Shown one piece after another: positions 33,754-42,715 of a stretch of DNA of 64,000 nt; positions within the stretch are counted from its first letter, which is position 1, and every line of letters starts with the position of its first letter. The notes beneath the pieces are model-generated. The model saw only the letters and a list, made by a program, of their open reading frames with translations. It was not told the DNA's origin and ran no database searches. The translations under genes were made by a program, and so were the position numbers. Origin of the DNA: Streptomyces griseus (lineage in GTDB: Bacteria; Actinomycetota; Actinomycetes; Streptomycetales; Streptomycetaceae); contig NZ_MDKB01000004.1 of NCBI RefSeq assembly GCF_001715295.1, forward strand, positions 570,749 to 634,748, read 5' to 3'.

Positions 33754-34122
33754 ATGAGTACCAGGAAGAACGTCGCCATCGGCTGCGCCGTCACCGCCGT
33801 CGTCCTCGTCGCGGGCGTCATCGGCCTGGGCGTCTGGGGGGTGGGCGTCATGACGGAAAAGGTGAAGAAGGGGGAAATCTCGCCGAGCGTCTACGAGGAG
33901 GCGAAGGTCGGGGACGCCGAGGCGGACATCCAGGCCAGGCTCCCCAAGGAGGACTCGTGGCTCGCCTCGCACCTGGCGGACCAGGGGCCCGAGCTGCCCG
34001 AGGGAGCGACGTGCCGGCACTTCACCTCCAACGACGACCAGGGGGCCGACGCCCTCACCGTCTTCCGGTTCTGCTTCCAGGACGGGAAGTTGGTCTCCAA
34101 GGAGACGTACAAGGCGAAGTGA
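33754..34122 (+). CDS. Small membrane-anchored or secreted hypothetical protein
   Basis: A 122-aa protein: positive MSTRKN, a hydrophobic segment (VAIGCAVTAVVLVAGVIGLG, residues 7-30), then a soluble domain with TCRHFTSNDDQGADALTVFR and FCFQDGKLVSKETYKAK containing two Cys residues about 17 apart that could pair outside the cell. I do not recognise a family. It lies between the broken kinase and the truncated response regulator, and is the only intact gene of that locus. Confidence 0.65.
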   Translation: MSTRKNVAIGCAVTAVVLVAGVIGLGVWGVGVMTEKVKKGEISPSVYEEAKVGDAEADIQARLPKEDSWLASHLADQGPELPEGATCRHFTSNDDQGADALTVFRFCFQDGKLVSKETYKAK

Positions 34123-34225
34123 TGCCGGCTTCCGTGCGGCGGGTCGGCCGCTGCAGGACATGATGGCGGGGCCACTCCGTCCGTTTTCCTTTACACGTGG
34201 TGGTCGACACCGCGCAGGAGGCTGT

Positions 34226-34370
34226 GTGATCCGGCTCCTCGTCGCCGACGACGAGCCGCTCCTCAGGGTCGGCATCAGCATGATCCTCACCTCGGCCGAC
34301 GACATCGACGTGATCGCCGAGGCCGGGGACGGCCGCGAGGAGCCGCCGACCATCGCACCCCAGATCCGCT
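34226..34370 (+). pseudogene. Response regulator receiver-domain fragment
   Basis: VIRLLVADDEPLLRVGISMI then LTSADDIDVIAEAGDGREE is the start of a NarL-type receiver domain (the Asp-Asp metal pocket is visible). The sequence departs from the family before the phospho-acceptor Asp, and no output domain follows. GTG 34226 has AGGAGG upstream. Partner of the broken kinase. Confidence 0.75.
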
Positions 34371-34924
34371 GCAGAGAGCTACGTGTCACTTCGCGGCAGC
34401 TTCGGGAGAACAGGACGGTGAAGCGCGGGACACCCTTGGATCAGTGTGCATCCGGCCTCGGCGCTCAGCCGTCCTGAACTGTCCCGCTTGCAGACTCCGA
34501 CCTCTCATGTCTGACGGGTATCGGCGCACCCGGTCCGGGTGACCATCCGCGTTCCCGTACACGTGCGCGAGGCAATCACGCGACCGGGCAGTCGAGTTGA
34601 ACGATGAGGGCGAACACGTGAACTGCGACACCAGGGCCTCCTGGAACTGCTCGGTTCGGTTCGTACCTCCGAGCCACCAAGGGGCCCTCCCTTCATGTGC
34701 CTACCGCCGGAAGTTCGCTCCGGCGGGAAACCCGATCGACGTTCGACTCGCACGTTCCGTCATCGGTCGAGACACGGCTTCTCAGCACTGCCCCGGTACT
34801 GACGTATGCGTGCCGTCGGCCGGATGTCAGTCAGCTGACGGAGGCTCTCGGTACGGTGGCCGAGCCATTCTCGTGGAGACATCGAATCCGCCCGGTACCC
34901 GGGCGGGACCACGAGGAGCGGACC
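34371..34924. other. 554-base stretch with no gene
   Basis: I see no supportable gene between the receiver fragment and the aldehyde dehydrogenase. Its right edge should carry the dehydrogenase promoter; GAGGAGCGG lies four bases before that ATG. Confidence 0.4.
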
Positions 34925-36382
34925 ATGAACACCATCGCGCAGCACTGGATCAACGGAGAGTGGACCGGCTCCGGCGCGGTTCTGGAATCGATCAACCCGG
35001 CCGACGGCACCGTCGTCGGCTCGTTCCACGACGGTGGCGAAGAAGAGGCGTCGGCAGCCGTGGACGCCGCCGACGCCGCGTTCGCGACCACCGCGTGGGC
35101 GCGCACCCCCTCGCTCCGGGCGACCGCACTCGGCCGGCTGGCCGACGCACTCGAGGCCCGGGTACCCGAGGTTGCGGCCATGTTGTCCCGGGAGAACGGC
35201 AAGCTGCTCGGTGAGACCACGTGGGAGGTCAGCGGCGCGGTCGGCTGGCTGCGGTACGCGGCAGCGTCTGCGCGCACCCAGAGCGCCGGGCGTGCCGCCG
35301 AGACGGCACCCGGCCAGTACACCCACTCGGTGCCCGAGCCCCTTGGTGTCGCCGGGATCATCTCCCCCTGGAACTCCCCCGTCATGCTGACCGTGCGGGC
35401 ACTGGGCCCGGCGCTGGCCGCCGGCTGCACCGTCGTGGTCAAACTTCCGGCGCAGACGGCGCTGACCAACGAGCTCTTCGCGCAGGTTCTGGCCTCGGTC
35501 CCGGAGATACCGGCGGGCGTGGTCAACGTCTTCACCGAGTCCGGCAACACCGGGGCCCCGTTCCTGGTCTCCTCGGACAAGGTCGACGTGATCAACTACA
35601 CCGGCAGTACGCCGGTCGGGCGCAGGATCGCGGCCGCGGCCGCCCCTACGCTCAAGCGGCTCGGCCTGGAACTGGGCGGCAAGGCTCCCATGGTGATCCT
35701 CCCGGACGCCGATCTGGACATGGTGATCCCGACCGTGGTGCAGGCGCTGCTGCTGATGAACGGGCAGTTCTGCTGCACCGGCTCCCGCGTACTGGTTCAC
35801 CGGGACATCGCCGACCAGGTGCGCACTCGGCTCACCGCCGCGCTCGCACAGGTACGGCTCGGGTCGGGCGACGACGAGAAGGCCCAGCTCGGCCCGGTGA
35901 TCGACCGGGCGTCCGCCCGGCGGGTGGACGCGATCGTCGAGGAAGCCACTTCGTACGGCACGGTACTGCTGCGCGGCGGAGTGGTCACCGACGGCCCGTT
36001 GGCCGCCGGCGCGTTCTACCGGCCGAGTCTGATCGAGGTGGACCGCACCGATGTCCGGATCGTGCAGGAGGAAGTCTTCGGTCCGGTTCAGACGTTCGAG
36101 ATCTTCGACGACGAGGACGACGCCGTGACCAAGGCGAACGCCACCATCTACGGACTCGCCGCCTCGGTGTTCAGCTCGGACTCGATGAAGGCCCGCCGGA
36201 TCGCCCGGCGCATCCGCACCGGCACGGTGTGGATCAACACCTGGGGAGCGATCAGCGAGGACTTCGAGGAGGGTGGCGTCAAGGGCAGCGGCTACGGCTA
36301 CCTGTGCGGGCCGCGGGCGATCGAGGAGTTCCAGGCCCTCAAGGTGTACGTGGAGCAGGACCACACCCTGGCCGCTCACTGA
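34925..36382 (+). CDS. NAD(P)-dependent aldehyde dehydrogenase
   Basis: A 485-aa ALDH superfamily enzyme of normal length. Cofactor-site Asn in GVAGIISPWNSPVML, general-base Glu in LKRLGLELGGKAPMVILPDA, catalytic Cys in LLMNGQFCCTGSRVLV, and the VQEEVFGPVQTFEIFDDEDD motif are in order; the C-terminal GGVKGSGYGYLCGPRAIEEF is typical. It oxidises an aldehyde to the acid; the substrate is not deducible. ATG 34925 has an excellent ribosome-binding site. A strong hairpin follows the stop, so it is probably a single-gene unit. Confidence 0.95.
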   Translation: MNTIAQHWINGEWTGSGAVLESINPADGTVVGSFHDGGEEEASAAVDAADAAFATTAWARTPSLRATALGRLADALEARVPEVAAMLSRENGKLLGETTWEVSGAVGWLRYAAASARTQSAGRAAETAPGQYTHSVPEPLGVAGIISPWNSPVMLTVRALGPALAAGCTVVVKLPAQTALTNELFAQVLASVPEIPAGVVNVFTESGNTGAPFLVSSDKVDVINYTGSTPVGRRIAAAAAPTLKRLGLELGGKAPMVILPDADLDMVIPTVVQALLLMNGQFCCTGSRVLVHRDIADQVRTRLTAALAQVRLGSGDDEKAQLGPVIDRASARRVDAIVEEATSYGTVLLRGGVVTDGPLAAGAFYRPSLIEVDRTDVRIVQEEVFGPVQTFEIFDDEDDAVTKANATIYGLAASVFSSDSMKARRIARRIRTGTVWINTWGAISEDFEEGGVKGSGYGYLCGPRAIEEFQALKVYVEQDHTLAAH

Positions 36383-36396
36383 GCGGATGACGACCT

Positions 36397-36424
36397 GGCC
36401 CGGCGCCCACCTGGGCACCGGGCC
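36397..36424 (+). terminator. Terminator hairpin after aldehyde dehydrogenase
   Basis: GGCCCGG and CCGGGCC outer arms, with GCCCA/TGGGC inside around a two-base loop, 14 bases downstream of the stop. Confidence 0.65.
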
Positions 36425-36534
36425 GTCCCCCTGCACGGGATGGTTGCACCAGGCGTCGATTCAGCTCATCGGAGCGGCGAACGGTCTTCGTCCCGCTCTG
36501 GCTGAGGAGCCTGCGGAAGCCGGCACCAGGTGCT

Positions 36535-36880
36535 CCCGCACGGTCGTGCCCCGCAGCGACCGGTGCCGATCGCACAGCGTTTCGGGGCCGAGCAATACAT
36601 CGCCGACCTGTCCGCTCCGGCTGAGACCCTGCGACTCGCGGCCGAAGTGGCGGCACGGCACGATCGCCTCGACGTGCTGGTCGACAACGCGGGTGGGGTG
36701 CTTCACCTGGAACGACACCATCCCGAGCACGTCAGCAGACGGGATACCAGCAGCGGCCGGCGGTGAACCATCTGAGCCCTGTGCTGCTCACCCCCGGCAA
36801 CTGCTGCCGCTGTTGCGCGTGGGCAGCCCATCACGCAGCGCCAACATCGCCTCGGTCGCGCAGGAACCGAGGGAATCAGA
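36535..36880 (+). pseudogene. Short-chain dehydrogenase remnant
   Basis: RFGAEQYIADLSAPAETLRL then AAEVAARHDRLDVLVDNAGG carries the SDR NNAG-type motif. Later fragments NHLSPVLLT and RQLLPLLRVGSPSRSANIAS lie in two other frames, so at least two frameshifts have broken the middle of the gene. The Rossmann start and the YxxxK region are absent. Confidence 0.7.
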
Positions 36881-36910
36881 ACGACGCAGCATTTCGAAGT
36901 GGAGTGGTCC

Positions 36911-37270
36911 ATGAACGAGAGAAGTGTTTCCCATGCCTACGGTGCCGACGATCCTGGACTGCCGAGCCCACCGGCAGTGACAGACATCCGGCACACGCTC
37001 CGGGAGCAGAGCCGGAACGCGTCCCCGAACGCCGAACCCCGGCCCGGCCCCACCGTTCCGGCCGCCGTCCGGCGTTGGAAGCTGTGGCTCCTCACCGTGT
37101 GCGGTATCTACCCCACCATCGTCCTGCTGGGCCTGGCCACGAACCCTGTTCTGGAGGATCTGTACCTGCCGGTGCGACTCGCTGTACTCGTCCCGGCAGC
37201 GGCAGCGGCGATGGTCTGGCAGATCAATCCCCGACTGCAGCGGCATTTCGGAGCTTGGCTCAGCAGATGA
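36911..37270 (+). CDS. Small two-helix membrane protein (ABM-tail-like)
   Basis: A 119-aa protein. A polar, probably disordered N terminus of about 55 residues is followed by two membrane helices: WKLWLLTVCGIYPTIVLLGL and LPVRLAVLVPAAAAAMVWQI, then NPRLQRHFGAWLSR. This resembles the membrane tail of actinobacterial antibiotic-biosynthesis-monooxygenase (ABM) proteins without the ABM domain. ATG 36911 has GGAG six bases upstream. Its stop overlaps the LtrA start (ATGA), so the two are coupled. Confidence 0.7.
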   Translation: MNERSVSHAYGADDPGLPSPPAVTDIRHTLREQSRNASPNAEPRPGPTVPAAVRRWKLWLLTVCGIYPTIVLLGLATNPVLEDLYLPVRLAVLVPAAAAAMVWQINPRLQRHFGAWLSR

Positions 37271-38508
37271 CAAGCAGCCCGCCTCCGCCGCCGGTGCGCT
37301 CCGCGGCGCCCGCCCACCGCAGACCTCTGCGCAGACTCACGGCGCGAGGCCGCGACGAGACCCACCGCGGCGTCTCCTCACTGGAGCTCTTCTTCGACCT
37401 GTGCTTCATCGTGGCCATAGCCCAGGCAGGCGCCCAGTTGGTGCACGCCGTGGTCGGGGGACACACGGGCGAGGGGGTCCTCAACTACTTGATGATCTTC
37501 TTCGCCCTCTGGTGGGCGTGGATGAACTTCACGTGGTTCGCCTCGGCTTACGACAACGACGACGTGCTGTACCGGATCGTCACGCTGATCCAGATGGCGG
37601 GCGTGCTCGTCCTGACGGCAGGCGTCTCCCAGGCGTTCGAGGAGCACGCGTACCTGGTCGTCGTCCTGGGCTATGTGATCATGCGACTCGCCATGACGGC
37701 GCAGTGGCTACGCGTGGCGCGGTCGAGCCAGGGCCCCGAGCGGACGATGGCGCTGCGGTACGCCGTCGGGCTGTGCCAGATCGGCTGGCTGGGGCTACTG
37801 GTCCTGCCGGAGGCCGGCCGCCCGTGGGTCTTCCTGGTGATGGCGCTGCTGGAGATGGCCGTACCGCTGTATGCGGAGCGCGCCCACCCCACGCCCTGGC
37901 ACCCCCACCACATCGCCGAACGGTACGGGCTGCTCACGCTCATCGTGCTCGGCGAGACCATCGCGGCGGCGACCGTCGCCGTGAAATCGGGCATCGACGA
38001 GCACGAGGCCCTGGGTGAGTTGCTGCCCATAGCCGCCGGCGGACTGCTGATCATCTTCGCCGCCTGGTGGGTGTACTTCGCGGTCCCCATCCACGGGCAC
38101 CTCCGCTCCAACCGGCAGTCCTTCCTCTGGGGCTACGGCCATTACCTGATCTTCGTCTCGGGAGCCGCGATCGGGGCCGGCCTGGAGGTGGCGGTGGAGC
38201 ACGCGGTGGGCACGGCGCACCTCTCGGCGCTGTGCGCGTCGGCGGCGGTGACGCTGCCGGCAGCGCTGTTCCTGCTCACGGTCTGGGCCCTGCACTCCCG
38301 TTTCTACAAGGTGGGGATCGCCCAGCAGTCGGTGCTGCCTGCCGCGGCGCTGCTGGTGGTCCTCTGTACGTTCCTGGGTCACTGGGCGGTACTCGCGGCG
38401 GGGCTGGTGGCGGCGCTGGCGGTGGCAGCCGGGGTGACGCTGACGGCTCTCGGGGCGAGCCCGGAGCGCGGGAGGGGCGAGGAAGGCGTCGCGGCGCCCG
38501 TTCTGTGA
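37267..38508 (+). CDS. Low-temperature-requirement A (LtrA)-family membrane protein
   Basis: A 413-aa integral membrane protein with about ten helices. Family signatures: GVSSLELFFDLCFIVAIAQA near the N terminus, WWAWMNFTWFASAYDNDDVL in the second loop, and HHIAERYGLLTLIVLGETIA mid-protein. LtrA proteins are widespread but their transport or structural role is unresolved. ATG overlaps the stop of the small membrane protein upstream by four bases. 38509-38750 holds no gene I can name. Confidence 0.93.
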   Translation: MTSSPPPPPVRSAAPAHRRPLRRLTARGRDETHRGVSSLELFFDLCFIVAIAQAGAQLVHAVVGGHTGEGVLNYLMIFFALWWAWMNFTWFASAYDNDDVLYRIVTLIQMAGVLVLTAGVSQAFEEHAYLVVVLGYVIMRLAMTAQWLRVARSSQGPERTMALRYAVGLCQIGWLGLLVLPEAGRPWVFLVMALLEMAVPLYAERAHPTPWHPHHIAERYGLLTLIVLGETIAAATVAVKSGIDEHEALGELLPIAAGGLLIIFAAWWVYFAVPIHGHLRSNRQSFLWGYGHYLIFVSGAAIGAGLEVAVEHAVGTAHLSALCASAAVTLPAALFLLTVWALHSRFYKVGIAQQSVLPAAALLVVLCTFLGHWAVLAAGLVAALAVAAGVTLTALGASPERGRGEEGVAAPVL

Positions 38509-38750
38509 GGGAGCTTCCGCTGCTGCGGGAACCTGGCCGGCACGACGTACGACGACGCCCGTGCCGTGCGCCCGGTGCGCCTGCTCGACGACGGCGACGC
38601 GTTGTTCACGCCGACGACGGGGACGCACCCGCTCGGCACCGCGAACCCGCCGGCCGTCGGACACCGGGCCGGTGCTCCCGAGCGGTGATCGACTCCCGGC
38701 GGGCCGAGTGCGTGAGGGCGGCGCGTCCGCTGTTGTCCGCCGGCGGTTCG

Positions 38751-39335
38751 TCAGCTTCTCCGGCCCGGTGACGCCGGTAGATCAGGTGCCGGAGACGGGC
38801 CGGGTGCCGCCGCAGGAGGACTGGGGGCGGGTGCCGAGGAAGGGCTCGGGGCCGCGGAGGGGCCGGGTGCCGAAGAGGGGCTGGGTGGGCTTGCCACCGG
38901 TGCGGATGTCGCCAGACTGCCCAGCGCTCGCAGAGCGTCGTTGACGATGTCGATGGTGGCCTCGGTCCGGTGCTGCTCCTGCTTTCCCAGACAGTTCTTC
39001 ACCCGCGTCTGTGCCGACAGTTCGGCCTTCGCCACGGAAAGCTCCGCCCTGAGTTTCAAGGCTTCCTCTCTCGAGGGGACCTCGTTCAGGCCGCGCTCCG
39101 CAGCCCCCCGTGTACCGCTGAGGGCGTCGAGCTTCGCTGCCACGTTGGCACACAGCCTGGTCTCCGCGGCATCGTCCCTGGCAGCCGCCGACTGCCACAG
39201 GGAGAAGCTCGCCACCAGGAGGCTGAGCCCCGCGACGGAAAGGGCCCCCACAGAAGACCGGTGCAAGCGATGCCGCCCGAAACGGAACTCTTCGGGGAAA
39301 TTCTTCTTCGCAGTGTCCTTCTCGATTTCGTGCAT
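38751..39335 (-). CDS. Hypothetical single-pass protein with Pro/Ser/Ala-rich tail
   Basis: A 194-aa protein: a charged N terminus, one hydrophobic segment (SVGALSVAGLSLLVASFSLW), a helical region (RDDAAETRLCANVAAKLDAL, LRAELSVAKAELSAQTRVKN) with two cysteines and coiled-coil character, and a C-terminal 45-residue low-complexity tail of Pro, Ser and Ala. It resembles an envelope-spanning protein whose tail crosses the cell wall. Family unknown. ATG 39335 is chosen; a TTG 13 codons upstream is possible. Confidence 0.6.
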   Translation of the reverse strand: MHEIEKDTAKKNFPEEFRFGRHRLHRSSVGALSVAGLSLLVASFSLWQSAAARDDAAETRLCANVAAKLDALSGTRGAAERGLNEVPSREEALKLRAELSVAKAELSAQTRVKNCLGKQEQHRTEATIDIVNDALRALGSLATSAPVASPPSPSSAPGPSAAPSPSSAPAPSPPAAAPGPSPAPDLPASPGRRS

Positions 39336-39611
39336 GGAGACAGGGAATACGCAGTCCCCTGTTCGTGACAACACGACGCACGCGCCGGTGCGTAAAGTTC
39401 CGCTGCGAGGGTGGGCAGCACAACTGTTATTTCTGTGCGTGACGCTTGAACCCTAGAGGAATGCACCTCGGCGAAAACAATCCGGGCAACTGCTGCACTG
39501 TGGTCCTTCTTCGTCGAACCTCCGAGATCACCCTCAGTGCGGGCGAATCACTGCATCGGGGCCGAGCTGTCGGCCCCGAACGGTGAACGGCTGTCACCAT
39601 TCATTACCCGG

Positions 39612-40463
39612 TTATGACGTACCTGCGCCGATCACGCGCCCGGAGCAGAATTGCTCCAGCCGGACAGGATGGCCGAGGACGTTCTGCGTCAGATTTCGGT
39701 GGGCCGCTGCGAGCGTACGCAACGTCGCGGGCAGCCCGCTCTCGGTCACCTGTCGGTGGCCCCGACGAAGGCCGACACTGATCGTGACCCAGAGGCTGTT
39801 CACCGGGGAATCACCGTGCCCGTCCGAGGTCAGCCTCCGGCGGGTGACCAGCCACCTGGTGATGACGTTGCTGGAGAAGGCGTCCAGGGGATACCACTCA
39901 CCGGAGACACAGGCGCGCGAGAGCGGGTACGCCAACTCGACGTCGCCCAATCGCATCGCGTGCAGGTCCGCCAGGCCGTGATGGGTACACACGGCAAGGG
40001 CGACGACGGCCACCGAGCGTTCCCACGTGGCGGCCGCCATACGAGGCGGCGGATGGGCGGCGAGCAGACGGACCACCCGATGCGCTTCCACGGGGCTGAG
40101 CCGGTCGGCCGGTTCGGATTTGGGGCGCGGTAACTGCAGGGGCATTCCGCAGAAGGCGGAGAACGTATTGATGGTCGAGACCCGGGCGGCCATGGAGTTG
40201 GCCGCGGCCATGGCGTGGGGGGCGTTCGAGCTGCTGCCTCGCCGACGGGTGTCGCCCCGGTAGGCAGCAGCCAGCCAGGCCCTGATGTTCCCCTGGTCGA
40301 GGAGAGCGTCGACAGGAGTTCCATTTTCTCGCGGCATCGCGGATTCGAGGAAATCGAGATACTCGTAAAGGTAGGTTCGCCGCTGTGCTTGCGTGCTCCC
40401 ACCGGTGAGGGTTCCGAGAAAATTGTCCACGACGGTACGTGCGTCACCTGAAGGGGCGTTCAT
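39612..40463 (-). CDS. Tyrosine-recombinase-like protein, catalytically degenerate
   Basis: A 283-aa protein with the layout of a phage-type integrase. Residues 1-105 resemble a SAM-like core-binding domain (YLYEYLDFLESAMPRENGTP, SMAARVSTINTFSAFCG). A catalytic-like domain follows, with AVVALAVCTHHGLADLHAMR then LGDVEL, where integrases have TGLRxSELLxLRxxDV, and the late LPATLRTLAAAHRNLTQNVL then GHPVRL, like HxLRHxxATxxL..LGH. The first catalytic Arg is replaced and no C-terminal Tyr nucleophile is visible, so DNA cleavage is unlikely. The frame is intact. About 200 bp upstream lies an IS5 insertion. Confidence 0.5.
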   Translation of the reverse strand: MNAPSGDARTVVDNFLGTLTGGSTQAQRRTYLYEYLDFLESAMPRENGTPVDALLDQGNIRAWLAAAYRGDTRRRGSSSNAPHAMAAANSMAARVSTINTFSAFCGMPLQLPRPKSEPADRLSPVEAHRVVRLLAAHPPPRMAAATWERSVAVVALAVCTHHGLADLHAMRLGDVELAYPLSRACVSGEWYPLDAFSSNVITRWLVTRRRLTSDGHGDSPVNSLWVTISVGLRRGHRQVTESGLPATLRTLAAAHRNLTQNVLGHPVRLEQFCSGRVIGAGTS

Positions 40464-40660
40464 GGCCCCAGTATGGATTTTCCGGTACTACGCCCGGAAG
40501 TTCACCCGGATCTCGTGTCAGAATAACAGTAGCCTGTTCACGGTTTTCGGACTTTGTCATCCGTGGTCATCGGAGTTCGTGCCTGAAAGTGTGCTTTCCG
40601 GGTGACTGCTGTTATCTGTGAAAACTCAAGGGCCAATTGTGGTAACGCGAACCCCTCTTA

Positions 40661-41559
40661 GAGCTCGTAACACGATCTTGTTGATGTTGGCTGGTGGGGC
40701 GTTACCGGTGTGACGATTCGGCCGTTCGTGAGGGTGTGGGTACTCGACCGTGGATTGTGGACGATGAGTTGTGGGCTCTGATCGAGCCGTTACTGCCGCC
40801 GTGGCCGGAGCGCTCGCCGGGGCCGAGGCCGGTGTCGGACCGGCTCTGCCTCCAGGGCATCCTGTTCGTCCTCTACAACGACATAGCCTGGCAACTCTTG
40901 CCGTTGGAGCTGGGGTTCGGCTCGGGGCAAACGTGCTGGCGCCGGCTGGACCGGTGGCAGAGGGCAGGGGTCTTCGACCAGTTGCATCGGGTCTTGCTCG
41001 CCGAGCTGAATGCGGCTGGTGAACTCGACTGGTCACGTGCGTGTGTGGACGGTTCTCACATCCGCGCGAAAAAGGGGGCGCCGACACCGGTCCGTCGCCG
41101 GTCGACCGGCGGAAAACGGGCAGCAAACACCACCTGATCTGCGACGGACGCGGCACCCCGCTCAAGGTCATCACCACCGCTGCCAACGTCAACGACGTCA
41201 CCCAAACCCTCGCCCTGGTCGACGGCATCCCACCCGTCGCAGGCCGACCCGGCCGACCCCGCCGACGACCAGAGGCCCTGCTCGGCGACAAAGGCTACGA
41301 CTCCAACGCTCACCGCGACGAGCTCCGTCGCCGACGAATCCTGCCCGTCATCTCCCGCAAGGGATCGCCGAACATCAAGGGCATCGGCAAGCTGCGATAC
41401 GTCGTCGAGCAGACCTTCGCCCTGCTCCACCACTTCAAACGACTCGTCGTCCGCTGGGAACGCCGCACCGAACTCCACGACGCCTTCATCTCCCTCGCCT
41501 GCAGCCTCATCTGCTACCGACGCCTCAAGAAGACCCGAACATGATCGTGTTACGAGCTC
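40661..41559 (+). mobile_element. Complete IS5-family insertion sequence, 899 bp
   Basis: Terminal inverted repeats start GAGCTCGTAACACGATC at the left and match the reverse complement of the right end, extending about 21 bp with one mismatch. Direct repeats TTA flank it (40658-40660 and 41560-41562), a 3-bp target duplication. It carries one two-frame transposase gene. Both ends, the duplication and the DDE residues are intact, so it is the only apparently complete transposase-bearing IS in the window. Confidence 0.88.
40694..41544 (+). CDS. IS5-family DDE transposase in two overlapping frames
   Basis: The first frame (to 41137) gives WIVDDELWALIEPLLPPWPE ... GFGSGQTCWRRLDRWQRAGV and the first Asp in CVDGSHIRAKKG. 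The second (about 41041-41544) continues DTGPSPVDRRKTGSKHHLIC, the second Asp in LLGDKGYDSNAHRDELRRRR and the Glu in RYVVEQTFALLHHFKRLVVR. The frames overlap at GCGAAAAAGGGGGCG near 41068-41081, and a -1 shift there joins them, as in many IS5 elements. Start GTG 40694 or GTG 40736 is uncertain. Confidence 0.85.
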
Positions 41560-41606
41560 TTATGTGCCCCGGCTCCCCGGGCGGTCCGACATCGGTGGAA
41601 ACCCAG

Positions 41607-41635
41607 GTGACCTCGGTACACGGTCCGAGTAGAGT
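41607..41635 (+). promoter_or_regulatory. Leaderless promoter of the GNAT gene
   Basis: GTGACC (41607-41612), a 17-bp spacer, TAGAGT (41630-41635), then exactly six bases to ATG 41642. No ribosome-binding site. Confidence 0.6.
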
Positions 41636-41641
41636 CGGGCA

Positions 41642-42136
41642 ATGCCCGAGCTGAAGCTGCTGCATGCCGACCTCGCCCCGGCGGTCCTGGCCTTCGAGCT
41701 GGCGAACCGCACCTACTTCGCTGCCTCGATCTCCGACCGCGGCGACGGCTTCTTCGAGCAGTTCACCGACCGGTACGACGCCTTGCTGGCCGAGCAGGAG
41801 GCCGGCGTCTGCGCCTTCCACGTGCTCGTCGCCGAGGACGGCTCGGTGCTCGGCAGGTTCAACCTGTACGACATGGAGGACGGCACCGCCGGACTCGGCT
41901 ACCGGGTCGCGGAGCGGGTCGCCGGCTGCGGGGTGGCGACCGCGACCGTCCGGGAGCTGTGCCGGACGGCGACAGCGACGTACGGTCTGCGCACTCTGCG
42001 GGCGGCCGCCTCCCACGACAACGCCGCCTCCCGGAGAGTCCTGGACAAGGCCGGGTTCGTCCCGGTCGGCCCTGCCGCCCCGGCCGATCTCGGCGGCAAG
42101 CCGGGCACGTGGTACCAGCGCGACCTCCAGCCGTAG
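41642..42136 (+). CDS. GNAT-family (RimJ/RimL-like) acetyltransferase
   Basis: A 164-aa acetyltransferase. FHVLVAEDGSVLGRFNLYDM is the beta2-beta4 core, GYRVAERVAGCGVATATVRE the acetyl-CoA-binding loop (V/GxxxxGxGV/A), and LRTLRAAASHDNAASRRVLD then KAGFVPVG the RimJ/RimL-type C-terminal Asn/Ser region. It probably acetylates an amino group of a protein N terminus or a small molecule. Leaderless promoter upstream. Confidence 0.9.
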   Translation: MPELKLLHADLAPAVLAFELANRTYFAASISDRGDGFFEQFTDRYDALLAEQEAGVCAFHVLVAEDGSVLGRFNLYDMEDGTAGLGYRVAERVAGCGVATATVRELCRTATATYGLRTLRAAASHDNAASRRVLDKAGFVPVGPAAPADLGGKPGTWYQRDLQP

Positions 42137-42254
42137 AGCGTGGTCCCGCACGCCGGCCGGCTGCGGCCACCGCAGACCGTCCGGGGTGTCCGCCACGGCC
42201 GGCTCGGCGCTGCTCCGGCCTGACGGCCCGGCAGGCCGGTCCACGAATTCGGCG

Positions 42255-42715
42255 GACTGAAGCCCGGTCAGGCCGTCCTGGTCCACGGGGCGGAGGCCCG
42301 GTGGCAGCCTCGCAGAGGAACGCGCCGACGGTGCGGTGGCCCACGTGACCGCGGTGGAGTGGACGCGCCGCAGCACGCCGACCGCCTGCAGAGCTACAGC
42401 GCTGACCGGGGGCGTCGGCCCCTTCGGCCTCCGCGCGGGCCGACCGCCATGGGCGGGGCCGTTCCACGTCGTGGTGAACCCTGTGTGCCTCTCCCCGGAC
42501 GACATCGCACAGCTGACGGACTACGTCGGCGTCGGCGGGATCGCCTCGGCACAGCCGGGCCGATTCCGGAGGGGCCTGCCCGGGCGTGCACAGCGGGAGT
42601 TGCGGGGGGTGTCCGCAGCGACGACGCCCGGCCGCCCGAGCTGGTCGCCCAGGTGGATACCGGCACGCTCGGGGTGGGCGTCACCGCCACGGCCCGGTGA
42701 CCGAGCCGGCCGCCG
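42255..42715 (+). pseudogene. MDR oxidoreductase remnant
   Basis: LKPGQAVLVHGAEARWQPR is the degraded cofactor-site entry (LKPGQxVLVHGAxGGVG). FHVVVNPVCLSPDDIAQLTD then YVGVGGIASAQPG and, in another frame, PELVAQVDTGTLGVGVTAT are the later strands of a quinone-oxidoreductase-type enzyme similar to the one at 25651. Several frame changes and deletions; nonfunctional. Confidence 0.65.

Noticed and set aside
38515..38690. Short frame TYDDARAVRPVRLLDDGDALFT as a gene
   Set aside because: No start site, no length and no family I can name; possibly decayed coding DNA, not supportable as a feature.
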